Of a DNA stretch of 64,000 nucleotides, positions 49,567 to 63,000 are shown piece after piece; the stretch's first letter is position 1; each line of letters begins with the position of its first letter. The translations under genes and the position numbers were made by a program. The notes beneath the pieces were generated by a model. It searched no databases. It had not been told where the DNA came from and saw only the letters and a program-made list of their open reading frames with translations. This stretch comes from Syngnathus acus (Eukaryota > Chordata > Actinopteri > Syngnathiformes > Syngnathidae), in NCBI RefSeq assembly GCF_901709675.1, contig NC_051107.1, positions 1,793,501-1,857,500 on the forward strand. The letters are read 5' to 3'.

Positions 49567-50059
49567 GCGCCGCATGAATGGGCAGATAAAAGACACACGA
49601 TGTCCGTTTGAAGTGAGTCTCTCACTAAAACTCGCGTCGCTTACTAGCGAGAAAGGAAACTCTCATTCTGTCCACGAACACCATTTAGTTCGGGAATATA
49701 TAATGTGTTTGGATGTCATTCCACATTAAGAATTCCGGAATGACTTCATGTCAAGCTGGCGGCGGTGATGTCACATAGGAGTAAATTGAGACAACATCTC
49801 GGAATTCTGATGGCGTTACTCACGTTTGCTCAGTGCTGTATTATCAATTCACCTTTGTTCCATGTTGTCTTCAAAATGTCAGGCGGGACCAACGCAGCCG
49901 GTGGGCATAGAGAACATATTCACTGCTACTTCAGTCAAATTAATTATCGTTGTGAAATTGGCTGCTACTCAGGTTTTGACACCTGATAATGATGCTCATG
50001 TGATGGCTAAATGATACCAAGATTCAGGAGAAAGGTAATAAGCTCATTATCAAGTTAGT

Positions 50060-50342
50060 CACTGGCGGAGGTAGAGGGGGGACAGTGGGGGCACTGCCTC
50101 CCCTTAAAATCTGCTTGGACACCCATCCCCCCCAGCTGCCAGGCCAGATAATTGACCTTTGGGTATTTTCATATTCTTTTGGGTTGTACCCATCACCGTC
50201 GAGTATTTATATTGAATGTTCATCAATATTTTTTTTGTGAAGAATTTTGGTTCTTTTTATTTAAAAAAAGTTTTACTAAGCCCCTGAGATATCCTTGAGC
50301 CCTGATGGCCCCCCCTGGGAAAAATTGCCAGCTCTACCAGTG
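50060..50342. mobile_element. Probable hAT-type MITE (283 bp) with 8-bp target duplication
   Basis: The left end CACTGGCGGAGGTAGAG and the right end, read inverted, CACTGGTAGAGCTGGC form short imperfect terminal inverted repeats. Flanks AAGTTAGT (50052-50059) and AAGCTAGT (50343-50350) match at 7 of 8 positions, consistent with an aged 8-bp duplication as made by hAT transposases. There is no coding capacity. The family name is not known to me. Confidence 0.7.
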
Positions 50343-52685
50343 AAGCTAGTATTATCAATTTAGTATTCGCACGGTAGCATTAGCATGTTAAGCTAATTTC
50401 TGAGCTAATAGACAAATGAATGCTATCTTCACACTACAGTTCTAGTGAAAGTTAACACCTGCTGTAAGAACATTTCCAGATATTGAATATTACAAAACGT
50501 CAGTGATTTGATATTCTGAATGACAAGGCCGTCAAACCATTTGCATGAATATAAGACATACATAAAACATCATTTACGAGACCCGGCAAAGCTTCGGTCA
50601 ATATTTTTAGTTTCGTTCTCCTTGCAGCAAACCCGCATTTGGGTTGAGTCCATCCACAGACACCTCTGCTTCTCTCATGTCCCCATTCCCACACCAACAA
50701 GAAGACGAAGTAGACGAAGAAGTAGCGAGTGATCCAGCGACCAATTACACCACAAAACAATGTTGGCCATAAATCATCCGGCCGACTGTCGGGCACTAGA
50801 GGCATCGTAGCTCTCCTTACTTTCTCCCTCACTTGTTCTCGCCGCATTCCTTTGGTCTCATTTTGTGCTGTGTAGTCGCGTGGTAAAAACTGCATTGCAG
50901 TCACATCACGGCCTCCTTTTAGTCCTTGTAGCTCTTGTTATTGTCTTTATTTCCATTTTGTTCCGTTTTTTTTTCCCGGCTTTGTCGTGTTTATATTCTT
51001 TTGCCCTGCTTCATTATTTTCTTAACCAAAGGATTGAGCTGCAAGTTTTCTCCGGAGTTTACTTCTAATTGGTTGTGTTTGCACATATGTCTTCATAGTT
51101 GTTGGCCCTGCGCAACAGGGAGAAGGAGAAGGCGAGGGAGCAGCAGTGTAGGTCAGAGGCAAATATGAAGGGGGTTAAGAGGAGATTATGCTAAGATCTG
51201 CTGACAACTGCGTACAAAACAGCATGTTTCAATTCGAACGTAAACCTGCAGTCATCACTGTAGGCGTAAAAAGCAGGATTCAAAAGGATAGTCATTGAAC
51301 TGAAATACTGGCCTGTCAATTTCTATTGGTCAGTGTTAAACTAAATAGTGTGCCACCATCTAGTGGCCAATAGTGGAATTACACCCAAAATATACTGAAA
51401 GCAGAGCAAACAAAAAAAAAATCTCAGCAAATTTACTGTATATATATACTTGTAAATAGAGTTCCTCGCCATAAAATGTGTGCTCCATCTGATTTATGCA
51501 GCACATGAAGTGTAAAGAGTGCCCCGGATTAGTGTGATTTATCGCCGGCGTCTTTGTGTGCAGCCAGCCTGCAACGATGTTTTCAGATTTCGGTGTATCA
51601 GTGGAGCCTCCCTCTGGCGGTTGCGCGTTAATTAAAGCCGAGCGACCTTGAGTGACTCCCGATAACGCTCGGCGATAACTTTTCGAAACACACACGACGC
51701 AAACTTGTGTGGCCGTAAGCATTCTGACACTTGAATTTGTTTATCTTCCATTCATTTTTTCTTTTTTTTACACTAATGGATTTTGTTAATGAATATGTCC
51801 TGTGCCTCTTCATTCCCACCTCCACTTTGTGTCAAACTTGTATGTACACTTAGGCGAGGGCTGTCGTAAAAAGCCACTTGGTTTGTTTTAATTAGCCACT
51901 TTATTACCGCACGTGTTATGTAATGCAATGAAGAAGAAAACGCGGGAGCTTCTACATTGGCCAAATTCTTCGTTAAAGCTCGTTTTAATCATGCTGCATC
52001 CAAGATTTCAACCATCTGTCCATTGACTCAGACTAAAGCTGCAATGATAGATGGGTGTTATTAAATCTGCCAATTGACAGTGTCAAAAAATGTCTTTCTG
52101 TTTGGATGGTCTGCATCCAGGATTTTTCGGTTGCGGGCGTATGTCGCAGTAATGGATTGCTGGGCAGGCGATGGGGCTGTTTGTGAGGGAAGCTTCCTGA
52201 GTCTGATGCTATCGGTGTGATTTCCTCTTGTCACCCAATACCCCCCGAAGATCACAACCAGAATCAGCCAGCGAGATCACAGAAGTGAGTGAGCGAGAAG
52301 GTGTGGAGGGATTGCAAACATAAATTATGAAGATGAATGAGACCCGGCACCTGTACGTGTTTACGTGTGCATCCGTATGTTCCAGATAGGAATCTATATA
52401 CTCTGTGACAGCCAATATAAATCCCTTTATGAGCATCTTTATCTGGTTGATGTGAGTTTCAGCAAGCTGGTCCTGCTCGGGTCAGATTGGTACATCAATG
52501 TGACAACTCCGCGTTTACCTGGGAATCTATAAATGTAGATATACTGCAGATAGAAACGTTATTGCCTCCACCCATGTTGGCTATATGTAGCATTAAAGGA
52601 ATGGAAGGCTAACTGTTCCTTCCTTCGGTCTGTGTGAATTTGGAACAAAAGTTATTCCACGTTCTCCGTGGAAACAATCTTCAAC

Positions 52686-52987
52686 TTGCTCCAGGAATCC
52701 AAAGTATACCTGGCCGGAAACGTTCCGTCCAGACAAGCAGGTTACCCGTTAGCCGCTAATGCATGCTACATGCTAATATCAAACGTTAGCCGCTAATGCA
52801 TGCTACATGCTAATACCAGAAACACAAACTGCCTTTAATCACAATCCCAGGCGTACAATCTTTGCTCCAGGAATCCAAAGTATACCCGACCGGAAACGTT
52901 CCGTCCAGACAAACAGGTTACCCGTTAGCCGCTAATGCATGCTACATGCTAATATCAACCAGAAACACAAACTGCCTTTAATCACAA
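52686..52987. repeat. Nested tandem duplication (176-bp period, inner 37-bp duplication)
   Basis: TTGCTCCAGGAATCCAAAGT opens each outer unit, at 52686 and 52862. Each contains GGAAACGTTCCGTCCAGACA and ends with AACTGCCTTTAATCACAA. In the first unit only, CGTTAGCCGCTAATGCATGC with its following bases is doubled (52747 and 52784, period 37). The second unit is shorter because it lacks this inner copy. Confidence 0.92.
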
Positions 52988-53496
52988 ACCTCCATACCAA
53001 AATGACCCAAAGTCTTCCACCATTAAACCGATTGTCCTTTCTCGTGAACGTTACCAAATTAGCTCTCGTCCTCCCCGTCAGCTCAACAAAGTGCAAATGT
53101 CGACGACATTAATGACCACTCTCTCATTCTCACGGCGTAACCAGGGATTGACATTTTCATAATTACCATTCCGCCACCACTGTGGACTTGCAACCGTGCC
53201 ATTACTAATTCATTGTGCATGGGGAGTGAAGGAGGCACGGACAGTGAGGGGGGAAAAAAAGAATAGGACTCGAGTGAGGAAGGCATAAAAGCAAGCCGAT
53301 GAGGGAGTTTCCGGGAAAGAGGAAGAAGTAGGACAAGTGGATATTGATTTTTCAAGTGCGAATGAATTTTGGGGACATACTTGATGCTGCTCTCCTTGTA
53401 CCTTCGCTAGACGTGCACATCTTTCCCACTCTCCTTTTATTCCCTCTACCTTCTCCATCTGTAGTCTTTGCGATGCCGACGCAGCAGCAAGTCGTT

Positions 53497-53510
53497 GTTG
53501 CCATGGCAAC
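53497..53510. promoter_or_regulatory. Perfect RFX-type X-box palindrome
   Basis: GTTGCCATGGCAAC is the perfect self-complementary X-box sequence. It is the strongest of six such motifs in the window. Confidence 0.6.
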
Positions 53511-53912
53511 TCTGGGTTATGGAGTTGCGGAGAAAGAGAGAAAGGGTCCGGAGGGACCCACTACTTCTTTTGGGACCAGGGTGTCATCCTTTTGGAAAAC
53601 AAGTTTGCATGCTTGTCTACTTTGCTTGCAGGCTTTCAAAATCTGATTGCCTGAGGATCTGAGATATTTATTTACATAAATATAAATTTTACTTTCCAGT
53701 TAAGAAGCGGGCATTTGCATTTTGAGTCAAATACCAAATGGAAAAAAAAAAGGAAAAACAGATACGGTGCCCAAATGTCCTCCATTGCACCAAATGATGT
53801 GTGACGTGCATGAAAAGTTTCTTATTTAACTACGCCTTGTCAAAAAAACCTGTTTGGTCTCATGTTTGTTGGAATAAAAGCAGCTGGAGGCAAAGCTTAT
53901 TAACACCAACAA

Positions 53913-53933
53913 GGTGGTGGTGGTGGTGGTGGG
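53913..53933. repeat. (GGT)n microsatellite
   Basis: About seven GGT units. Confidence 0.92.
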
Positions 53934-54305
53934 TGTTAATCAGATGCAATTTTAGTCAGAGTTTGAAGTGCACGCATGTGGTTGTGGGAATTTGAAATTT
54001 CAGTCAGGCAAATATACAAACACACACATACACAACGGATTCATTAGCGACCCTCCCTGCCAGGCAAGAAGCAAAGATAAGTGAAAGCACCGCTCACCGC
54101 TCTGCCTCTCATTCATTTGCACAGCTCCAATCTGGAGACCAAGCTAAGTGGCTTATTGAACAATTTTCAATGGCTGCCTGGTTGACTCGCTGCTCCCTCG
54201 CTCATTGTCGCCAAAGGATGTGTTTGTCCTTCGTTTGTAAACGCCATTATTTTGTGTGCACACTCAAGTATTTAGTTGAATTTGGTACAAAATAATGTTG
54301 GTTGC

Positions 54306-54660
54306 TTATATATATATAATATATAATATATATATAATATATACATAATGTTTTTAAATATATTTATTGATATTTATGTATATATATATATATAATTATA
54401 TTTGATATTTTTTTGCAGCACAATGGTCACTTTAGTGTAAAGTATTTATTTATTTATTTATTGATATTTATATATATATGTTTTATTTTATTTATTATAT
54501 TTTATTATTTTGCAGCACAATGGTCGCTATAGTGTAAATAAAAGATATTTATGTATTTATGTATTTATTTATTTATTTATTGATGTTCATGCATATATTA
54601 TTTTTAATTTATTATAGTTTATATTTATTTTTTGCAGCACAATGGTTGCTATAGTGTTCC
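54306..54660. repeat. AT-rich minisatellite with three unequal units
   Basis: TTGCAGCACAATGG with following bases recurs at 54413, 54510 and 54632 (spacings 97 and 122 bp). The spacers are TATATA and TTTATTTA tracts of variable length, so the unit length varies by simple-repeat expansion. Likely length-polymorphic. Confidence 0.88.
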
Positions 54661-57600
54661 CACATCATGCCAGATAGTATGTGCGGCATCTACAACACGC
54701 ATGTACATAAGAATTAACCCTGCAAGGTGAGGGGGCCTGGATAATACAGTTGTAATTAGTGTTGTGCATAATCAGGTTTTATTTTTCATGTGCAGTAGTC
54801 GAGTACAACAGCAAAAACAAAAGCAGCCCAGGCATGCGTCGCTCCCCCTCTAATTACAAACATATCCAATTAATTACACACATATACAAGTCCTGCTTTC
54901 ATTGCTGGTGAGGAATGCAAAGCTGTCTGGACACAAACTTGAGTAAATAATAATTACGGCTGCGTCATATTTACGTGGAGCGAGCGGCTTTTTGAGGTCG
55001 TGTTTGACGAGCGCTTCGCATAATCTATTTTGTTAGCATCAACAGCCTCGCTCGGTCAAATAAGAATCCACTTGTAGGAAATCAATCTACGTTTTTATCG
55101 TCCGACGTCTGCGTGAGAACCAACGAGGCGGGCAGACAAAGCCGGTGTTATTGTAAAGCTCAAGTGACAGTCATAATTGTGCTCGCTGCCCCAAGACGCC
55201 CCGAGGTCAACGCCTCAAGCCCCTCCGCCGCACCTCCGGCATCCGTAGCCTAAGGCCCGAGTGCTTTCCCGCTCTTATTCCGGCCAAAAAGCACCGTGAC
55301 GTGGACGTCAGCGTGTGTCAATGACTCCTCTTCATGGACTCCTCCATTATAACCAGTTCAATAGCCATCAGTGGCATTCTGACTCAAACAGACCGTCACT
55401 TCAACATTATTATACGCCGCTCCCATTAAGGTTGATTAGCCATGCATTCTTTCAGAGTGTCTACACGCCAGAGAATCATTGTCCCCACCCTCATTTGAGT
55501 TTTGACCACCGTCCTGACCCCCAGGGATGACTGACAAGAGCTTTTGTCCAATAGAGAAGAGTCGCTCGGGACCCCTGGTGTGGCTTCGGTTTTGTTTAGC
55601 AGCGTTTTTTGGTCAATTCTGTAAAAAAAAAAACTCTTTCAGTCTCCGTTTTGAATGTTTGCCACGCACCTTTGATCTCAAGTCTGAACCCTTTGGCGTG
55701 TTCTGTCCTTTCCTTTAGTGACAGTAGCTTTGTCCGACCAATTGGCTTTGCAAGCTAATGTCATTGTCACTTGGACTACATGTCACATTGATTGCAATGC
55801 CCCTGATCCTGAGTAACCAAAAAAAAAAATGGTACTCAAGTAGGAATACTGTTGGGAGTTATTCACTTGAAATGTTGTCTAGAACCGAAGAAATTCCCAT
55901 TCCCGAATAGATTTCCCAAAACAATACAATCTACCGCGATATTAGTCGTCCTTTGTAAAATCGCGGTGAGGTCATTTCCCTCCTTGCTTAGTTAACCCTT
56001 CCCATTCTCTTGACTGATTTCTCCTTAAAAAAGAAAATGGTGCAATTTTTGCCCGGTAGTCCTAATAATAATGTTCATATCAGCAGGTAATTACAGTTCC
56101 TTCAATAGAGACTTAATCCACGTATGCCCGCTCTGTTATCAGGTACCATACCGGTGCAGCTTTGGAGGAATGCCCATAGGAAAGGCCCAAATTGCGAGAC
56201 ACTTGTGATATTTAATGCACCCACATATTTTTCACACAAACAGTATCTCTCTCACTTGACGCTCACATTTAATCACTATGACGTATGATTAGAAGTAGCC
56301 ATGAACCGCCAGACCCAGACAGACCCCCTGTGACCCCTCAACCACCTCATCAAAATGCTAAAGAGCTAGAGACGGACGGCTAAGGAAGCTAATCCTCTCA
56401 CCTGTTCCAGTCCTGGAGTCATCATCTCTGGCCGTAGACCCCCTGGACTCATGTGCTTTGTTATGGTGGGAAGTCAAGGAACCGTGGTAAAATCCTGAGC
56501 CCACAGGAGGTAGAAATGAGAGTTTTCCAGCAGAGCAAAGGAAATGAGAATAAATTGCAGCGCAACACAGTGGTCAAACGACTTAATTGGATGCCTCATC
56601 AAGAGACCGTATGCACTTCGACCATATTAGACTTAATAATACGACTAATGCTCAATCGCAGTTGTTCATGCTTACGAAATCACTACACATCGGCTCTATC
56701 ATCGTTCAAGCATCCCGAATACGATGCGTGTAATTTAATTTTCTGTGGCGCAGCATAATATACTATCTTCCGCATCCACCAAGAAATCAAACTAGCCTGT
56801 GTCCTAATTACACTTCCCAGTTGATGACTCTTTTGTAAACAATTACTTCTCCGAGCTCGGGTTTCCTAGTCGTCTTATCGTCCGCTCTTTGTTTCGCCGT
56901 CCAACATCTGCGAGTTGTCGTAAACCCGCTCAAGTGAGGCCGCTTAAGAAAACCCGATAAATCAGCTCGGCGTCGTTGCCGCTCCGAACATGAACGTCAT
57001 AATAACACAAGAGATGATTTAGTCATTATGCGCGACACTTTCTGCATCGGAATGATGAAAGAGATGCGGCGTGAGGCGATGAATGGGATTTTAGTTTGTG
57101 TGGCAGTGTGTTATCTTTCCAACACACACTGAAGAATGCGGCATCAATGCCAAGGCTGAGGCTGTGCATCCATAAAGCGGCGACAGCAGGAAGATGAAAG
57201 GCCGAGGGTGATCCGGGTCAGGAAAAACTGTCAGGTTCATAAATATCACTTTAGGGGTTACCTGCCCTCAATACTTTGAGAGGATTGTGTCATCAGTAGT
57301 CACATGACTCAACTTGATTCAACTCACTGAGGGACTTACTGACTAATAGCCAATTTACCAAAATAATTACGTACTAATGAGATCTGAATGTGATTGCTAT
57401 TCTCAATCGTTTCAAGTTCGTCTTTTCCGACAAAGTTTACCGCGGTGATCTCACTTCAATCTTCCTCGTTTGTATGCTGCCAGAGTCGATCCGGATTTAA
57501 CTGTTTGGACAAACACGTCTGTGGGAAACATGGCAGACAGCCGCTTTTCTAATCTGCTTGGTGGGGAAAAATGTTTGACTGGTGATGTCTTGACTAAACA

Positions 57601-58036
57601 TGCATTTTCCGACAATATGCTAACTCCCGTGTGTCGGCATCCCTTTTTGCATCATATGTGTGGTTTGTCCCTCAGAGCTACGAGTGGGCGTCTATGGGAT
57701 AGTTCCCATCAGCCCCCCGTATTGCTTTGGAATCTCTCTTTCGCTAGCTCACCCCCCCTCCCCTCCCAGATGAATCGGAGCAGAGATGAAAAGCTTTCAG
57801 GAATGCTGGCAGACAGGCAGTGCTTTGCAGTAATCTAACCTGGGGAGGATGAAAGCCGGCTGGGAAGCTGGGACTGAAGGGGGGGGTTGATAGGCGAGGT
57901 GTAAGGTGAGAGGATGAGAACGATGGCGTGAAGTTTTGGAAAAGAGGGGCTGCTTAGTCAGAGGAGAAGGGATTTTGTGGGAAGAAAATGGTTGATGGTG
58001 CCACTGGAAGGATACAAACTAAAGCTAACCATTAAA

Positions 58037-58096
58037 TCAGTCACTGGCAGCCCAGTTAAAATTTGACGTCTTTATCCGTCAATGGGAGTGAATGTT
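58037..58096 (+). mobile_element. Short palindromic dispersed repeat, copy 3
   Basis: Reads TCACTGGCAGCCCAGTTAAA, then ATTTGACGTCTTTATCCGTC and AATGGGAGTGAATG. The left arm CACTGGCAG and right arm GAGTGAATG bracket the same core seen at about 3575 (minus) and 40355. Confidence 0.6.
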
Positions 58097-59129
58097 ACTC
58101 GTGAATGACTTTCGGAAAGAAGCTGCCCTCGTGGTCTGACTTTTTAAAACCTTGGCCCGAACCTGTCAAAGCTTCATGTAGCATGTTTTTGGTTTGCATA
58201 CGCCTATCTGGCTGTTATTAACTTCACGCAACAACGGTCAATTGGACACCTTGCGCTTGATTTAAGTTTGCCTAGTCGACTATAATACAGGCAACGGAGG
58301 CGGTCCCGGTTCAAACGAAGCGAAAACTCAGCGGGAAAATGCCAGGCTGCGTTGGGGTGTTGTAATTACGGTAAGTTTGGAGGGGGCTGACACGCGGCGT
58401 AATTGCGGCTGTCACACGGCGAAGTTCAAACTTCACTCGGTGGAACAAACCCAATTGCGACAGCGCTGGCTGAACACTGGAGTGGCATCGAGTGCGACGC
58501 CGTTGTCACTCAAAATGCAGTCGGTTGAGGGAGCGCATTTTTTTTTCTTCTTTAAATCGTAACGTAGGGGGAGCGGGCCTGTCTCCTGCGTGACAAATCC
58601 TTCCTCGTTCACCTTGTACTTGTGGCGCGGCAATGAGCGCGGCGGCGCACCCCAGCGAAGCGCTTCCCTACCTAATTGAAATTTGGAGGTATAAGAGGAT
58701 TTCAACACAACACCAGCTGACAGTCCCAATTCACGGAATATCCTCTTAGACTTCTTTCTCTCTTCTGCGTGTCTGTGTATGTCTCTCAGAGAGAAAGAAT
58801 GAACTTTTATCTGTCTTTGAGCGTTAGCAGAAGCTTACGGCCCCCCGCTATCCGCTATTTGGTGCGTCGCGGTTCCCCTCGACGCGGTTCTCGTCGTCGT
58901 GACTCCCGTCATCGCTTTACCTTGTTGATATAAGTCGCTGTCAAGGATTCAAAATGGAGTCTGGGAAGGTAAACAATCCCTGTGGTTTTAGTCGCATTAT
59001 TGGTGATAAAGGTTTTTTCATGATTCATCTCAAGGTCATACTTTGATACAACAAAAAAACAGGCATTTGAAGAGGGGTGTGCAGACTTTTTATATAAAAC
59101 AATTTTTTTCCTTTTACATTTTTCTAAGG

Positions 59130-59397
59130 AAGGGATGTCAAACTAATTTTTTGTTGCGGGCCATTAATGACTATCATATGTATATTATCACATACACACA
59201 ACAGAATCCAGCATAAAAGTAAACATTTTCTAATTTAATTTCAAAGTGGGATTTTAATTTTTTTTTTGCAATCATTCATAATTTGATAATTTTGGGATTT
59301 CAACAAGAAACAATGAGTTGACACACGAGTTGCCTTTGCAGGCCAAAATGATTTGACGGGCCGGTTCTGGCCCCCGGGCCTTGAGTTTGACACAATG
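59130..59397. mobile_element. hAT-type MITE (268 bp) with perfect 8-bp target duplication
   Basis: Identical flanks TTCTAAGG at 59122-59129 and 59398-59405 are an 8-bp target duplication as produced by hAT transposases. The left end contains GATGTCAAACTAA and GCGGGCC. The right end, read inverted, is CATTGTGTCAAACTCAAGG followed by CCCGGGGGCC, matching the hAT end at 47187. There is no transposase, so it is a non-autonomous copy. Confidence 0.9.
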
Positions 59398-60081
59398 TTC
59401 TAAGGGCTTCTAGTGTGGAAGCTAAGAGGCTATCAAACCTTACAGAACAACCCCGAATGTTTATATTCATAATATTATTTTGGAAATTGCATTATACTGA
59501 CAACAGCCTTCCAAAGCAGTCGTTCGGATTTATCGCTGTCGCACGCTTGCACGCTCCTTTTATTTGTTGACTCATCTTTGTGATTAGATAAGCAACCACG
59601 CTGAAACAACACACTTGATTATTTGAAGCCTTCGTTGCCATGCACAATGCGTTGCTTAGGTGCTACAGTGTAAAGCACGGGCGTGAAATTTATATTTGCC
59701 CTTGATAGCTAGGTGCTAATTTTAGTAAAAGCAATTTGTGGAATGTATTTAATGCCTTGAATGCATCCCAACTATATTCCTCACTCTTGTTTTTCTATTG
59801 TTATTGTGCTCTGTGAATCAACTTGTGCCTTTAGGGGGGTTTACAGCGGTCCCTCCTCTTGTTTTTTTTTTTCACTATTTCCTCACTCTCTGCTTCGCTT
59901 TGTACCCGGCGCCTGCCGCTGTGCCAGCAAAGCAATTTTGCACCTCAGTGGGGGGAACAATTCGAACAGGCCAAGTAACGTGCCAGTCTGTTTAATAACA
60001 GAGTAAAAGCTGGAAAATAGAGAAGCCGAGGAAGGAATACAAAGACGAATCAAGTGGCCTCGGGGCAGGCGACGAGGGAGT

Positions 60082-60093
60082 GGGGGGGGGGGG
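60082..60093. repeat. Poly-G tract (12 G)
   Basis: Uninterrupted run of 12 G followed by TATATA. Confidence 0.9.
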
Positions 60094-63000
60094 TATATAT
60101 ACGTACGGAGAACACAGGAATCCACACCTGCTTATCTCTGAGGAATTGCCTACAAGGGGCTTTTCTTTTTAATTAGAAACTTTGTAGGCCGAGTCATAAA
60201 TCACAAAGCGTGTGCGAGCGAACGGGAGGCGGCGGACGTATAAGCTACTAACAAATTTGCACTTAATGACTTTGTGGCTGACTGCGAGCTCAGCACATAC
60301 GAGCCGTTACATACTCGTTCATGTATGTTCCGAGTAAAATCATTCTTCTAAAACTAGGACAGGTCAGGGATAGCTGTATTGGTGTACAAAGGTTACTGGG
60401 ACTCTGTCGTAACAAGATCCAGGCTGCTCTCAGACAACGTCTGGGCTGTCAGCTCCCCATCTATTATTCACAGACGCAGTTCTCTCTCAGTAAACTTTCT
60501 CTTCTAAATTTGTTCAAGGTTCGTATTCCCTCAACATTTATCTCCAATGAAGTCAATCACACCCTTGAACTTGATTAACCGCTCTGTCGTACTGGTCAAC
60601 ACGGTGAGGATTAGTATCGAGTAGACACAAAAGGCAGAGATAGTCAGCAATTGGGTGGTCTCAAAGTCATGCCCCTCACCTTCCAATTGAAGCCGAGGAT
60701 GTCAATAGGTCATTATCAGGCCGAGAGAGACTCAGCATCCTGTCTGAGTGAGCTACTGATTGATGGTCTGATGGAGATAAACTGATGGAGGGACATCGTT
60801 ACATGAAGATGGGTATTGGGGGTGTTTTCTGATCAAAGTCCATCACCAGAGGAGCTCCGGTTCATATAACATTCCTGCTTCTATTCCCTGTATGTGCATC
60901 TCCAGGTCATCACGGGGTCATGAACTCTAGTTCAAAAGAAAATCTGATCCTCCTTTCGTTATGTTCCATCAAAGTAGTGGTGGGATGTAGTCGACGTGGA
61001 AGAATGGTGGTCTGTCTGTTGTTGCTTAAATGGGAAGAAAACTGTATTTTGATTTGCATTTTTTGGGTCTGAACTCAAACATTTTGGCCGAGGCAGTGTG
61101 GAAAGTTCATCCATGCGTGGCAGTGCGATCGCTAGCGCAAGTGCGATATTCCAAATTGGAACAATTTTCTGTGCATAAACTTGGCGGTTAGCGATGCTCA
61201 AGCTAGCCCCGCACCTCGGGATGACTACGTTCACAAGTCATGACTGCCGCGTTGCCTGAAAGCCTGACTTGGTCCCTGTGATATTACGGGTGGTGTGAGC
61301 CCACCGACTTGTTTAATGGCTCGAGCAGCACCTCTTGACAATCTGAAGAAAAATGAAACGGTAGAGGAAATAGGAAATAATTGGGTTGAAAGAAAAACAT
61401 GAATGTGAGTTTTTTCCCCCCACCTCGGCCAGATATTTGTCGGCATCAAATGAAGGCCGCTACCTGTCGCCTCTAACATCCTGCTGTGACTCTAATGAGG
61501 CGGATGAAAAGGTGGTATCGAGTGGAATAATAAGGAAATAACATAGAAAGACACAGACTTGACTGATGGAATTGTGCAAATAGTCTGGTGAGATTTCGGA
61601 GTGTTTCTCTGAATTTTAGCTCTCGATATTGAGAAACGAGAACCCTATCTGGCTCCGTTCTTATGCTAAAGGTGTTTGGTGTTTTCAAATTGTTCCACAT
61701 CAGCTTGCGTTGATAGACTGCAGCACAGTCCTGGAACAGAAACGGGCCCTTCCACTAACTTGTTGGAAGCATAAAATTATCGGAATTGTCTCTGCCAACT
61801 CCCAAAACGACAAGCCAAACTTTGCATTTGGCACAACGGACCACGTCCATTTAACGACTTAGGAAACGTGGTCTGGAAATAATGAAAAGCACGAGTATTC
61901 TTTTCTTGCCAAAGGAACCGTGTACCTGCAGGTGGTCCAGTCAAACTGACACTTGTGCTGCAAGGAGATAGACGAACACGACGGAGAGGTGTGAAGCACC
62001 CCCTCACCACCACCTCCCCGACTACTCCCAAATGCTCCGAGGCAGCGATAACAGGCGGACCTGCCACTCACCTCTTTGGAGCTAAGCGAGGGCGAGGCCG
62101 AGAGAGGAATCAGTTGGGAAGCCTCCAGACATATGTCCCCTTTCACGTCCAACACCATCAGCCCTCTCGGTAATACTCTAGTTCCTTCTCCTCAGCTCTC
62201 AGCATGGGGATGAGGTTAGATTAGCAGGCCGCATGGACCTGGGGGCTAACTACTAGCACACCTTGAATGCCACGGCGGTCAGTCAACAAGCCAGGGGTTC
62301 CCCCGCAGCTTTCGTTGGCTTGGTGTCAGATCCCACATGAGAAGTGATGGAAACCTTGGTCTACGAATTTTTTACCTTTTACAAATAACAGCCGTAAAGG
62401 TAATATTTTCTTCTTAGCTTCATAGGTTTAGCTATGAGCTAATCGTGTGACATTTTGGCGCTATACCCAAAGATTAATGTCAAAGCAACCACGAGTCCAT
62501 CTTGCCTGAAGCTCCACGTAGCTAGTATTTTGTTCCAGCCATGATTGACGCCGTGAAATGAATCCAGGTTTTTTTCTCCTATGTATTTTTATTGAGCCGG
62601 GTAAATTCTGGCAATCAGACCACCACTGTTGTATCGCTGTCAGAATGAAGGGAACGTGTGAAGAGACACGTCGTCGTTACGCGGTGGCCGTGTGTTGTTT
62701 TTCCTTCCCGTCTCCTTCACAGTCAGTGTTCCACCCTGTCGTCTGCCTGACTGACATACTGTGTTTGCTTGACAAAGTTGCTTGAAACAATCATCAGGTG
62801 GTTTGGTTAAGCTGCCAAAAGTGGATCCTGTCATGGCAAAGGATTGTTCTCAAAGGGACACATTTCCACGGTGGAGCTATGCGTTGGATCCGTCTGAGTT
62901 CATGCTACACAGACATATGTGTGCAACTTTATTCTGGTTGATGAGTGAGATTCCGCCCTTTCCCAGCCATGACCTTGGATGGCATTCCCGTCCAGCCCAC

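Noticed and set aside
59632-59665. CGTTGCCATGC and GCGTTGCTTAGG as X-box motifs
   Set aside because: Only isolated half-sites; no complementary half at 0-3 bp.
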